From an uncultured Prevotellaceae bacterium (lineage in GTDB: Bacteria > Bacteroidota > Bacteroidia > Bacteroidales > Bacteroidaceae), in NCBI GenBank assembly GCA_947303855.1, contig CAMYZO010000020.1:1-43608 (forward strand): 43,608 nt of DNA, given 5' to 3'. The position numbers and the translations under genes were made by a program. Positions within the stretch are counted from its first letter, which is position 1, and each line of letters opens with the position of its first letter. This document shows positions 25,670 through 33,540 of the stretch, piece by piece. The notes below the pieces were generated by a model, which was given only the letters and a program-made list of their open reading frames with translations, had not been told where the DNA came from and made no database searches.

Positions 25670-26143
25670 ATGAAAAAAGCAGAAATCGAAAGAAAGAAAT
25701 CCGTTGCCCGTTCCCTCTATCTCGCCGGAATGGACCAGAACGAGATTGCAGACAAATTGGAGGTGTCACGCAATACCGTTTCCAAGTGGAGTACCACAGA
25801 GAGTTGGAAAGAGCAGCGTGCCGCCACCCATGTTACACGTCCGGAGCTGGTCAACAAACTGCTGGCCACAATAGACACCTTGATTACTCAGGTCAACAGT
25901 TCCAATGACCCTGCCCTGATTGCGGGTCTGGCCGACAAACTGGCAAAGTTCTCGGCTGTCATCGAGAAACTTGACAAGAAGGCTAACGTGGTTGACGCCA
26001 TCGAGGTCTTTATGGCTTTCAACAAGTGGCTACAGTTCAATGCCTCCTACGACCCGGAAATCACCCCGGAACTCATCAAGGCCATCAATAAGTACCAGAA
26101 CAAGTTCCTGATGGAGAAAATGGCTCCAGGATCTCCGCTCTAA
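25670..26143 (+). CDS. Terminase small subunit-like DNA-binding protein
   Basis: A 157-residue protein. The N-terminal helix-turn-helix is at about residues 10-45 (SLYLAGMDQNEIADKLEVSR, NTVSKWSTTESW), followed by a helical oligomerisation region. It sits 3 bases before the large terminase gene, as expected for the subunit that recognises phage DNA to start packaging. A role as regulator is possible from the fold alone, but context favours terminase. First gene of the rightward head operon. Confidence 0.78.
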   Translation: MKKAEIERKKSVARSLYLAGMDQNEIADKLEVSRNTVSKWSTTESWKEQRAATHVTRPELVNKLLATIDTLITQVNSSNDPALIAGLADKLAKFSAVIEKLDKKANVVDAIEVFMAFNKWLQFNASYDPEITPELIKAINKYQNKFLMEKMAPGSPL

Positions 26144-26146
26144 CAC

Positions 26147-27691
26147 ATGACTCAGGAAGAGAGACTTGCACGTGAGAAATGGCAGGAGGAATGTGAGCGC
26201 ATACAGAAAATAACGTCGCTCAGACCTGCTGAGACTGACGCAGAGCGCACACAGCGCCTGCGCCGGCTCAGAACTAACTACGCAGAGTTCTGTGAGTTTT
26301 ATTTCCCCCATTACCTGACGCAATACGATGCAGAGGGAAAGCCCGCCCGCATCGTACATAACGCCCCGTTCCATAACGCTGCCGCCAACCAGATCAAGCG
26401 GACTCCAAACCTCAAAGCGGTATATATGTGGCCGCGCGGACATGCGAAATCCACGCATTGCGATGTCTTTACACCGCTCTGGCTCATATTCCAGGAACGC
26501 CCCTTGATCCATTTCATGGTGGTGGTTTCAAAGTCTGAGGATGCTGCAAAGGGCCTGCTGGGCGACATTCAGGCAGAACTGGAGTTTAACCAGCGCCTCA
26601 TTGCCGATTTCGGGCCGCAGAAGTCAGAAGGTGACTGGCAGGATGGGGAGTTCATCAGCAAGATGGGCATAGCGTTCATTGCCAAGGGTCGCGGACAGTC
26701 ACCGCGTGGACTCCGCAACCGTGAGGCACGCCCGGACTATATCGTTATTGACGACCTCGATGATGATGAGCTCTGCCGTAATGAGCGCCGTGTGCGCGAA
26801 ATGACGGAATGGGTCAAGTCAGCACTCTTTGGAGCGCTTGACGTTGGACGTGGCCGCTTTATCATGGTGGGAAACCTCATTAGCAAGAATTCCGTCCTTC
26901 AGGAGATCTCTGAGACCAAGGGCGTGACCCTCTCGGAGATCAAGGCCGTCGATGCAGACGGAGATCCGGTCTGGAAAGAGAAATGGACCCGCCAGGAGGC
27001 AGAGCAGATGAAGGCCTTCATGGGCTATCGTCTTTGGGAGAAGGAAATGATGCACAACCCTATTACAGAGGGTGGTATCTTCAAACGGGAATGGATCAAA
27101 TGGAAAAAGATCCTGCCGCTTAAGAAGTACGACCAACTGATTTGCTATACTGACCCGTCTTTCAAGTCCTCACGCAAGAACGACTATAAGGCTTGCCGGT
27201 TCTGGGGGCGCATCGGCACAGAGTACCATTTGATTGACTGCTGGGTTCGTCAGGACACAGTACGCGCAATGGTGACATGGCTCTATGACCTCTACGAGCG
27301 ACTGCCTGAGAATGTGGCAGTGCAATTCTATATGGAGGCAAATTTCATGCAGGACACCTTGCTTGATGATTTTGCACTGGAGGGCAATATCAGGGGCTAT
27401 CAGCTGCCTCTGCTGCCAGACAAACGCGACAAACCGGAAAAGGTGTCGCGCATCGAGGCGGTATCTCCACTATGGGAACGTGGTCTTATTTTCTACAATA
27501 TCAACAAACAGAACGACCAGGACTTTCTCACTGGCATTGAGCAGACCTTGGCACTCGAGCACGGATCGGCTGCGCACGACGATGCGCCTGATGCCGACGA
27601 AGGAGCCATCTGGAAATTCCAGCGCTCAGTACGTCAGAAGGCTTTCAAACCACGCCTTGGCCGTCGTGGGCGTCCTAAAAACAACTGGTAA
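26147..27691 (+). CDS. Terminase large subunit (Mu gp28-like)
   Basis: A 514-residue packaging motor. The N-terminal ATPase has a Walker A-like box WPRGHAKST near residue 90 and Walker B with catalytic acid DYIVIDDLDDDEL near 200. The C-terminal RNase H-like nuclease includes YTDPSFKSSRKNDYKA near 330 (first Asp), an acidic residue in VQFYMEANF, and DAPDADEGAIW near the end. The last codons are repeated just downstream (CCTAAAAACAACTG at 27674 and 27722), flanking a hairpin insertion. Confidence 0.92.
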   Translation: MTQEERLAREKWQEECERIQKITSLRPAETDAERTQRLRRLRTNYAEFCEFYFPHYLTQYDAEGKPARIVHNAPFHNAAANQIKRTPNLKAVYMWPRGHAKSTHCDVFTPLWLIFQERPLIHFMVVVSKSEDAAKGLLGDIQAELEFNQRLIADFGPQKSEGDWQDGEFISKMGIAFIAKGRGQSPRGLRNREARPDYIVIDDLDDDELCRNERRVREMTEWVKSALFGALDVGRGRFIMVGNLISKNSVLQEISETKGVTLSEIKAVDADGDPVWKEKWTRQEAEQMKAFMGYRLWEKEMMHNPITEGGIFKREWIKWKKILPLKKYDQLICYTDPSFKSSRKNDYKACRFWGRIGTEYHLIDCWVRQDTVRAMVTWLYDLYERLPENVAVQFYMEANFMQDTLLDDFALEGNIRGYQLPLLPDKRDKPEKVSRIEAVSPLWERGLIFYNINKQNDQDFLTGIEQTLALEHGSAAHDDAPDADEGAIWKFQRSVRQKAFKPRLGRRGRPKNNW

Positions 27692-27735
27692 ATGTTCAGT
27701 ATGCTGCTGTGCCACAGCAGCCCTAAAAACAACTG
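27674..27735 (+). repeat. Dispersed hairpin element, copy A, flanked by 14-bp direct repeats
   Basis: AGTATG precedes a stem GCTGCTGT (27703-27710), loop GCC and ACAGCAGC (27714-27721), then CCTAAAAAC. CCTAAAAACAACTG occurs at 27674-27687 and 27722-27735, on either side, as if insertion of the hairpin duplicated its target. It occupies the gap between terminase and the next gene. Confidence 0.7.
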
Positions 27736-27739
27736 TTAT

Positions 27740-27970
27740 ATGAAAGAACTCATCAAAAGACTCATCTTCGCCTGGCGCTTCAAACGTGCCGTCCGCAAGG
27801 CTGACAACATGCACAGGCTGCAGCGTATGAAATTCCTTGTGATTCTCCTGAACGGGAAACTACAGGTAGTGGCAAAACAGGACTGCCGCCGTCTTATCCG
27901 GCAGCGATACTTCAAGAAGGGTACCCGCATCGAGGATATTGAGAAACGTGCATTTTATATCACCAAATAA
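27740..27970 (+). CDS. Small basic phage protein (76 aa)
   Basis: A 76-residue, very basic protein (KELIKRLIFAWRFKRAVRKA, then QRMKFLVILLNGKLQVVAKQ, RLIRQRYFKKGT). No membrane helix. It lies between terminase and gp36-like genes and is probably a nucleic-acid-binding or head-associated accessory protein. Family not recognised with confidence. Start ATG 27740 follows the hairpin element by 4 bases. Confidence 0.7.
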   Translation: MKELIKRLIFAWRFKRAVRKADNMHRLQRMKFLVILLNGKLQVVAKQDCRRLIRQRYFKKGTRIEDIEKRAFYITK

Positions 27971-27979
27971 CTTACGGCT

Positions 27980-28402
27980 ATGACTTTGACAGAAAGCGAT
28001 TACAAGGTTGTTATTGGGGAAAATGGCTATAAGGCAATCTCACAGGTCAGCCAGGAAAATGTGCATACCGCAGAGCGTGAGGCACAGGAGGAAATGGCTG
28101 GCTACCTGCGTCCGAAATATGACGTCAACGCCATATTCAGCACGGAGGGGAACCAAAGGAATTCACTGATCGTCATGTATCTCTGCGACATCGCACTTTA
28201 CCATCTCTCCGCATCACTTCCGCAGAAAATGGGGAGTGAGATCAGAAAGGAACGATACGAACGCGCCATCAAGTGGCTCGAGGGCGTCCAGGCAGGAAAG
28301 ATCGTACCAGAACTGCCGCTGCCTACCGACGAAGACGGCAACACACTCGCCGTCGGGTCCGTCACATTCAAGTCTAACAAGAAGTTAAAACATGAATGGT
28401 AA
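27980..28402 (+). CDS. Mu gp36-like head protein (DUF1320)
   Basis: A 140-residue protein with the DUF1320 layout: N-terminal LTESDYKVVIGENGYKAIS, then a helical region (EREAQEEMAGYLRPKYD, YLCDIALYHLSASLPQKM) and RKERYERAIKWLEGVQAGKI. In Mu, gp36 is a head or head-tail joining protein. Its stop codon overlaps the next start (TAATG), so portal translation is coupled to it. Confidence 0.85.
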   Translation: MTLTESDYKVVIGENGYKAISQVSQENVHTAEREAQEEMAGYLRPKYDVNAIFSTEGNQRNSLIVMYLCDIALYHLSASLPQKMGSEIRKERYERAIKWLEGVQAGKIVPELPLPTDEDGNTLAVGSVTFKSNKKLKHEW

Positions 28403-29730
28403 TGAAAAAAAATCGTCCTGTATGTCGCCGTGCCACGGCGACCAAAGATAAAATACTACACACCAAGTTCGGTGAACTCAATCTCGCTCATCCGCAGGAT
28501 CGAAAGAAGGCGCAGCGCCTCATTGTTGAGCTGATGCGTACAACCGATGCCCTCACCCGTAAGGACCTGGGAGACTGGAGAACTGCATGGCAGATGGCCA
28601 TCGATGTAAATTTCCCCAACCGAAACCGTCTTTATGACATCTACCGTGACGTGGACGCTGACCTGCACCTGACAGGCTGCCTCTCACAGCGCAAGGGATT
28701 CGTAAAGGCAAGGTCGTTCAAACTCACCAAGCCTGACGGATCGGCCGACGAAGAGGCAATAAGAATCTTCGACAACACATGGTTCAAGGATCTTATGGAC
28801 TACTGCCTCGATGCCAATGCCTGGGGCCACTCACTCATAGAGCTGGGGGAGGTCACCACCAATGCCGCAGGGGGCATGATGTTCGACGGGGTGACACTCA
28901 TTCCCCGTAAACATGTCATCCCGGAAAAGGGGCGTGTGGTACGCCATGCTGGAGAAACATGGGAATGTGGCATCGACTATCACCAGCCGCCTTTCTCCGA
29001 CTATCTGATTGAGGCTGGGAGAAAAGAAGATCTCGGGCTCTACTTGAAAGCAGCACTACAGACAATCCCCAAAAAGAATACCTTCGCTTTCTGGGATCAG
29101 TTTGGCGAAATGTTCGGCATTCCTTTCCGCGTGGCAAAGTCTACAAGTCGCGATGACAAGGACATCGACGAAATCGAGAAGATGATGGAAACGATGGGCT
29201 CTGCCGGATGGGGCATTTTCCCAGAAGGTACTGAGGTTGAAATCAAGGAAACCACACGCGGGGATGCCTACAACGTTTTCGACAAGCGTATCGACCGGGC
29301 AAACTCTGAGCTCTCCAAGCTCGTGATTCTTCAGACTATGACCATTGAGGATGGCAGTTCACTCAGCCAGTCACAGACACACCTCCAGATATTTCAGAAC
29401 TTGATCGAGGAAGATGCCGACAAACTGCGTGACATCATCAACGGTCAACTGTTGCCCAGGATGGTGAAATTTGGCTTTCCTGTCAAGGATCTGACTTTCG
29501 ACTGGGATTATTCTATCGACTACACGCCAGAGCAACAGAAGGCCTACGAAGAAATGATCCTCAACAACTTCGAGGTGGATGGCTCGTACTTCTCCGACAA
29601 ATACGGCATACCGGTGGGCGAAAGACGCAGCCAGTGGCTCCCCAATGATCCAGGGAATGACCCTGCAAACGGGCAAAAGCCAGGTACCTCCAAAAAGATC
29701 CAGAATGCTCACCGCCCTTTTTTCGACTGA
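28402..29730 (+). CDS. Portal protein (Mu gp29-like, DUF935)
   Basis: A 442-residue portal that forms the ring through which DNA enters and leaves the head. Conserved stretches include YDIYRDVDADLHLTGCLSQR, NAWGHSLIELGEV, FRVAKSTSRDDKDIDEIEKM and GSSLSQSQTHLQIFQNLIEED. I start it at ATG 28402, coupled to the upstream stop; ATG 28396 is also in frame. Residues 4-14 are encoded by the hairpin element copy B, so the N-terminus was changed by that insertion. The 3' end carries a slippery heptamer and hairpin that may make a fusion with gpF. Confidence 0.9.
   Translation: MKKNRPVCRRATATKDKILHTKFGELNLAHPQDRKKAQRLIVELMRTTDALTRKDLGDWRTAWQMAIDVNFPNRNRLYDIYRDVDADLHLTGCLSQRKGFVKARSFKLTKPDGSADEEAIRIFDNTWFKDLMDYCLDANAWGHSLIELGEVTTNAAGGMMFDGVTLIPRKHVIPEKGRVVRHAGETWECGIDYHQPPFSDYLIEAGRKEDLGLYLKAALQTIPKKNTFAFWDQFGEMFGIPFRVAKSTSRDDKDIDEIEKMMETMGSAGWGIFPEGTEVEIKETTRGDAYNVFDKRIDRANSELSKLVILQTMTIEDGSSLSQSQTHLQIFQNLIEEDADKLRDIINGQLLPRMVKFGFPVKDLTFDWDYSIDYTPEQQKAYEEMILNNFEVDGSYFSDKYGIPVGERRSQWLPNDPGNDPANGQKPGTSKKIQNAHRPFFD
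28414..28450 (+). repeat. Dispersed hairpin element, copy B
   Basis: TCCTGTATG precedes GTCGCCGT (28424-28431), loop GCC and ACGGCGAC (28435-28442). It lies inside the first codons of the portal gene. Stem bases differ from copies A and D with compensating changes. Confidence 0.7.
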
Positions 29731-29750
29731 GCCCTGCTGACTACGCAGGG
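29718..29750 (+). promoter_or_regulatory. Candidate -1 frameshift signal at the portal/gpF junction
   Basis: T TTT TTC (29718-29724) in the portal frame is a classical -1 slippery heptamer. It is followed after 6 bases, which include the portal stop codon TGA, by a perfect 7-bp stem GCCCTGC (29731-29737), loop TGACTAC and GCAGGGC (29745-29751). The -1 frame is open and continues into gpF as RLSPADYAGLHSRYEELL. Confidence 0.6.
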
Positions 29751-29786
29751 CTGCACAGCCGCTATGAGGAACTGCTGGCCGGTGGG

Positions 29787-31052
29787 ATGGCCACCTTCGC
29801 CAAGGGGGCTGACGTTCCAGAGGAAGACCGCCAGCGCATCCGCAAGAAATTCGAGGGCATGATGCGCGCACTCCATCAGGAGCATGGGGCCACGTTCCGC
29901 ATCGAGATCATGGCCGAAAAACCCATACAGGACTTTATCGACACCCATGCCGATGTGCTCGATGCCTCATCCGGGAACGTAAAGATGTCCGATGATATGC
30001 GGTCACGGCTCTCACGCTCCAACTGGATATTCTCAGGAATGAAGACATTCCATGAACTTAACGAGGCATTCCCCTCACTCATCAATGAGGACGGCAGCAG
30101 AAAGCCGTTTGAACGCTTTTTAAACGATGTTCAGAAGATAGACGAGACATACAACCGCAACTATCTCCGCTCAGAATATAACTACGTCCACGCTTCAGCC
30201 GATATGGCTGCCAAGTGGGAGCAGTTCATGGAGGACGGCGACCGCTATCTGCTGCAGTACCGCACGGCACATGATGACCGTGTGCGTCCTGAGCACGCAG
30301 AACTGGAAGGAGTAACGCTGCCCATCGATGATTCTTTCTGGGCAGACTATTACCCGCCTAACGGATGGAACTGCCGTTGCACCGTTGTACAGGTCAGAAG
30401 AGGCAAGTACGAGACTACGCCCCACGATGAGGCAATGGCACGAGGGGAAATTGCACTCCAGCGTGACAAACACGGCATCTTCCGTTTCAACTCTGGGCAG
30501 CAGAAAAAGTCCGTGCCTGATTATAACCCTTATACCATATCGCAGTGCCGTAACTGCGACATTGCCAAAGGGAATATTAAACTGGCCTTCATTCCCTCCA
30601 ACCAGCTATGTCAGGGATGCCAGTTGGTGCGCCAGTGCTATGCAGACAGGCAGAAGTCAGAGGCAGCAGTAACAAAGAAGCATTACCTATCACAGATGGA
30701 GCCACTAAAGCAAAGAAAAGTGGTGGTCAAAGGCAACGGCCATTCTATGAATGTAGGCTTTAATCAAAAGGGCAACAAACACCTTTATGCGGATGCCTAC
30801 AAGGGGAAGATAGACAAAGAGGAACTGCTATTGCTCGATAAGATGCTCCAGGGGGCAACATTTGTCACCAAAGCAAGCCTGAGCAAGCCAAGGCCCAATG
30901 ACGACATCAAGCGATTCTATTATTATCGGACAGTAAATAGGAATGGGCTGGAGATATTCCTAAACGTGGCGGAAACGGATTTCAAAGACATACATGGTAA
31001 TATATGGCATGAACGTTTCCTTTATTCCATCACTAAAACCTTAAAAAAATAA
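29787..31052 (+). CDS. Mu gpF-like head morphogenesis protein with nuclease-toxin-like C-terminus
   Basis: 421 residues from ATG 29787. The frame is open back to 29661 and codes for plausible protein (SPADYAGLHSRYEELLAGG) without any ATG, GTG or TTG, so translation may begin at a CTG or by -1 frameshifting from the portal. The gpF core has TAHDDRVRPEHAELEGVTLP and YYPPNGWNCRCTV near residues 165-205. Two CxxC pairs follow (CRNCDIAKG, CQGCQLVRQC), then a C-terminal domain of about 110 residues (KGNGHSMNVGFNQKGNKHLY, FYYYRTVNRNGLEIFLNVAE). This resembles the barnase/EndoU/colicin-like nuclease modules known at the end of Mu F-type proteins. Last gene of the rightward operon. Confidence 0.82.
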   Translation: MATFAKGADVPEEDRQRIRKKFEGMMRALHQEHGATFRIEIMAEKPIQDFIDTHADVLDASSGNVKMSDDMRSRLSRSNWIFSGMKTFHELNEAFPSLINEDGSRKPFERFLNDVQKIDETYNRNYLRSEYNYVHASADMAAKWEQFMEDGDRYLLQYRTAHDDRVRPEHAELEGVTLPIDDSFWADYYPPNGWNCRCTVVQVRRGKYETTPHDEAMARGEIALQRDKHGIFRFNSGQQKKSVPDYNPYTISQCRNCDIAKGNIKLAFIPSNQLCQGCQLVRQCYADRQKSEAAVTKKHYLSQMEPLKQRKVVVKGNGHSMNVGFNQKGNKHLYADAYKGKIDKEELLLLDKMLQGATFVTKASLSKPRPNDDIKRFYYYRTVNRNGLEIFLNVAETDFKDIHGNIWHERFLYSITKTLKK

Positions 31053-31184
31053 GGATTTCGGGGCGCCGTCTTATGCTCGTTTGCAAGGTGTGGCCACTCA
31101 TCCGAAATCCTTTTTGTCTTAAAGCATCGGAGGGCGGTTTCTTATGCTCGTTTGCAAGGTCAGCCATTCCCTTCAATGCTTCTT
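31043..31184 (-). ncRNA. Tandem-hairpin small RNA gene
   Basis: On the minus strand a promoter (TTTG 31220-31217, 18-base spacer, TATCTTTG 31198-31191) starts a transcript near 31184. Hairpin 1 pairs 31169-31181 with 31122-31134 (12 of 13 positions, one G-U). Hairpin 2 pairs 31102-31112 with 31051-31061 perfectly and is followed by seven T, an intrinsic terminator. Both loops contain the same 21-base motif (31140-31160 and 31069-31089; core CTTGCAAACGAGCATAAG). Length about 142 nt. It lies between the convergent gpF and 31249-31728 genes. No protein function is evident. The motif may be a protein- or RNA-binding site; it could match a catalogued phage RNA motif, which I cannot check. Confidence 0.7.
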
Positions 31185-31201
31185 CGGGTGCAAAGATACA
31201 A

Positions 31202-31239
31202 AAAAATCCGTAACTCCAAAAGAATTTACGGATTTTTTT
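31202..31239 (-). terminator. Intrinsic terminator of the early operon
   Basis: AAAAATCCGTAA and TTTACGGATTTTT face each other (about 31202-31213 and 31226-31238) with T-runs on both strands. It lies 10 bases past the stop codon of the last leftward gene (31249) and overlaps the promoter region of the small RNA. Confidence 0.75.
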
Positions 31240-31248
31240 GAGACTCAA

Positions 31249-31728
31249 CTAAAGTTTCCGCTCCGCCACACACTTGTAAACTTCTATCGATTCTACAATT
31301 TCATCATGGTTATGATTAGTGTGTGTCTCAGCCAGGTCGAAACGGTTGAAGTGTTCGCCTTCAAGCCCCTGTAGTGCCTTGTGGATAATTCCGGAATAGT
31401 CCAGCACCGCCAAGGCATCATCTTGCAGTTCTGAGCCAGCAGAGGCATCACCAGCCCAGTCCGTCACGATATGGAGGTTCACCACAGGCTTGCTACGGTA
31501 CTCACGGTCTGGTTTGATAGTTTCCCATACAATAGGGGTAAACTCCACGAACACCGCAGGGCGCTCCCAGGGCTGCTCCTGGTCCAGAAACTCAACGTTA
31601 TGGTTCCATAAATCCACATGCTTGATAAGTCTCTCTGGCTGTTCCTCAACCTCTGGGTCTATCATGCTGCCGTCAGCTGCTATCAGAAAGAGCCGGTCAG
31701 CGATTGCCTTATATAATTCTTTTCTCAT
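31249..31728 (-). CDS. Phage head/tail completion-like protein (159 aa)
   Basis: A 159-residue protein (RKELYKAIADRLFLIAADG, PWERPAVFVEFTPIVWE, KPVVNLHIVTDWAGDASAGS) coupled to the gpG-like gene by a 4-base overlap. It has the size and composition of tail-terminator or head-closure proteins that follow gpG in Mu-like phages. The specific family is not certain. It is the last gene of the leftward early-region transcript, ending at a terminator. Confidence 0.68.
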   Translation of the reverse strand: MRKELYKAIADRLFLIAADGSMIDPEVEEQPERLIKHVDLWNHNVEFLDQEQPWERPAVFVEFTPIVWETIKPDREYRSKPVVNLHIVTDWAGDASAGSELQDDALAVLDYSGIIHKALQGLEGEHFNRFDLAETHTNHNHDEIVESIEVYKCVAERKL

Positions 31729-32282
31729 TTCATTAAGATGTCAACGTTATTAAAATATTCTCCCAGACTGTCCTCAATGATCTGCCTGACAGTCTGCTCC
31801 ACGATGGGGCTGTAGCCAACAAACTGGCGGCGCGGAATCCTGACCTCTGAGCCAACTTTCTTAAGAGCCATATACTTCCAGAACTCCGCTTCGGTTGACA
31901 GTCTGACAGTACGTTTGTCGTTTCGCCGTTCACCGTTTTTCTTACGGCCAAAACCACCCTGAGCCTCGTAATACTTGTGCCAAAAATATGCCTTCATCCT
32001 GGCTGTTACCTTAATGGTACCACCTTCATTGTGGATGGCTGCATATTCCTTGGTATAGGAGAACTCGATGGCGTTGGCTGTCGTGTTTACTGTAAAGCTA
32101 CGGCGCAAGGCTCCGGAATCAATCAGGATGGCACCGCCAGGGCGCAAAGGGCTCTTGCGTCGCTGCCATGCCTCATTAAAGAATGCCTGGCGGGCAAAGT
32201 TCTGGTCAAACTCATCCTTATACTCTACGCGTATATCGTCGAGCACGTGCTTAATCAGGGTATTCAGGTCTGCAGTTGCCAT
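31725..32282 (-). CDS. Phage virion morphogenesis protein (Mu gpG-like)
   Basis: A 185-residue protein of the gpG/Phage_tail_S group: FARQAFFNEAWQRRKSP, LIDSGALRRSFTVNTTANAI, TKEYAAIHNEGGTI, and IPRRQFVGYSPIVEQTVRQI near the end. In Mu, gpG follows gpF in the head operon; here it is on the opposite strand, separated from gpF by the small-RNA gene. It probably acts in head completion or tail joining. Confidence 0.85.
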   Translation of the reverse strand: MATADLNTLIKHVLDDIRVEYKDEFDQNFARQAFFNEAWQRRKSPLRPGGAILIDSGALRRSFTVNTTANAIEFSYTKEYAAIHNEGGTIKVTARMKAYFWHKYYEAQGGFGRKKNGERRNDKRTVRLSTEAEFWKYMALKKVGSEVRIPRRQFVGYSPIVEQTVRQIIEDSLGEYFNNVDILMK

Positions 32283-32518
32283 CAGTCTTTAAAATCCAGA
32301 AACAATTCCATATCCTTCGGAATATGAGCGCTCTCCTTGGCGGGAGCACTCAGTATATTGTAAAGAGTGCGCCGGGATATACCGAAACGGGGATAAATAT
32401 ACCTCCGCCAGATCTCAGCATTCGTCAGACCGCTACGTTTGTACTGGTCATATATGCGGTTTATATCCTCCACGCGCTTCTGATATGACACACCGCGACG
32501 TATCTGACTCTTCTTCAT
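32282..32518 (-). CDS. Small helix-turn-helix protein, candidate late regulator
   Basis: A 78-residue basic protein with a recognisable helix-turn-helix (SGLTNAEIWRRYIYPRFG, ISRRTLYNILSA). It is coupled to its neighbours by overlapping starts and stops. No Mor/C-type late activator was otherwise seen in this phage, so this middle-of-operon DNA-binding protein is a candidate for that role at the tandem operators near 25527-25562. That link is only an inference from position. Confidence 0.65.
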   Translation of the reverse strand: MKKSQIRRGVSYQKRVEDINRIYDQYKRSGLTNAEIWRRYIYPRFGISRRTLYNILSAPAKESAHIPKDMELFLDFKD

Positions 32519-32697
32519 ACTTTTTCCGGTTTAAAAGGCTCGATATTAACGTGCATATCGCAGCTGACGACACAGCGCCCGCTGCCTTCACATTGCGGGC
32601 AGACTTGCTTCTGCCCGTTCTTACCCAAGATGTGGCCATTGCCGCCACAACGCCGGCAAATGGTCACTTTCGGTTCTTTCTTCACATGATGTATCAT
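32515..32697 (-). CDS. DnaJ-like zinc-ribbon peptide
   Basis: 60 residues from ATG 32697 (a longer form could start at 32724). Two CxxC knuckles, CRRCGGNG and CPQCEGSG, form a zinc-binding pair of the DnaJ central-domain type. Its relative at 34644-34901 has the same CxxCxGxG pattern. Such peptides are common in Bacteroidales phage early regions, and their role is unknown. Confidence 0.72.
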   Translation of the reverse strand: MIHHVKKEPKVTICRRCGGNGHILGKNGQKQVCPQCEGSGRCVVSCDMHVNIEPFKPEKV

Positions 32698-32711
32698 AAC
32701 TCTGCCATTTA

Positions 32712-33359
32712 TTACATTCTGCAAAAACTGGGTTCCACACGTCGCCAGATACCATCCTCGCCACGCTCATGGAAATAGTAGTTGATGGCGGTCTTCTGCA
32801 CTTGGTTGCTTTCCTTAAAGAGGGTCATGATGTCGGCATATTCCTGATCAAATTTATCCTCCAGTTCGTAGAGTTTGCTGATGCTCTTATAATCCAAGTC
32901 GCCCATCTTGTTACGCTCCAGCAGCGTCATGGCCATCTGGTACATCGGATCGTCTGCGCCTTTCTCGCTCTGCTGCATGTAACGCTTCAAGTAGTCAATC
33001 AGACGCTCAGCCGCCAAGTCTGCACGCTCGTCAAAGGCTTTCACCTTAGAGGCCTTCACCTCCAGTTTGAAGTTGCCGTCTGTAATAGTGAAGTTTAGCT
33101 GATCCGTGCTCTTCACCTGGCCATACTCTTTCATCGTCTCGCTGAAAGCCTTGGTCTCTTTCTCAATCCAGGAGTGGAAACCTTTCACGTCAGCCACAAG
33201 CAGAGTGACCTTTTCCTGAACTTCATGAATAAACTGTGAGCGTAGAGCCTCGTAGGCTTCGCGCTTCTGGATCCTGCTGTTGCTGGCATCGGCCTGAAGC
33301 TCTGCCAACAGTGCCGCCTTTTCCTCAGCGGTCAAATTCTTAACATTGATTCCTGACAT
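32712..33359 (-). CDS. DUF3164 family protein
   Basis: A 215-residue protein resembling DUF3164 proteins of Mu-like phages: VLAELQ-type helical N-terminus (LTAEEKAALLAELQADAS), central FHSWIEKETKAFSETMKEY, the TITDGNFKLEVKASKVKAFDERAD segment, and RRVEPSFCRM at the end. It is mostly helical and has no enzymatic motif. It lies in the early operon after the GemA-like gene as in Mu relatives. The biochemical role is not known. Confidence 0.8.
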   Translation of the reverse strand: MSGINVKNLTAEEKAALLAELQADASNSRIQKREAYEALRSQFIHEVQEKVTLLVADVKGFHSWIEKETKAFSETMKEYGQVKSTDQLNFTITDGNFKLEVKASKVKAFDERADLAAERLIDYLKRYMQQSEKGADDPMYQMAMTLLERNKMGDLDYKSISKLYELEDKFDQEYADIMTLFKESNQVQKTAINYYFHERGEDGIWRRVEPSFCRM

Positions 33360-33540
33360 AACTGTAATTAATTAAAGGGTTATTATTTCTTCGCCAAACA
33401 AACAAGGCGGCCACCATGAAGAAGACCTTCACACAGTTCGTGCCGGCAGCGTCGTTTTGGCATGTTTCACACTTCGGGGGCGTTGTGCTGATGACAGTGC
33501 CGCCCAGCAATCCATTTACATTACGAATCCTGTAGTCCAT
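33340..33540 (-). CDS. Hypothetical short protein with CxxC motif
   Basis: A 66-residue frame beginning MDYRIRNVNGLLGG, with CETCQNDAAGTNC and a hydrophobic stretch VKVFFMVAALFVW followed by RRNNN. Its start overlaps the end of the upstream gene by 20 bases, and its own end overlaps the DUF3164 start. It fills an otherwise empty 160-base gap. Real coding is likely for the first 50 residues. Function unknown, possibly membrane-associated. Confidence 0.5.
   Translation of the reverse strand: MDYRIRNVNGLLGGTVISTTPPKCETCQNDAAGTNCVKVFFMVAALFVWRRNNNPLINYSYVRNQC

Noticed and set aside
31033..31248. 71-residue minus-strand ORF across the hairpins
   Set aside because: It runs through promoter, hairpins and terminator, and the residues mirror the RNA repeats. 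The RNA explanation is better supported.
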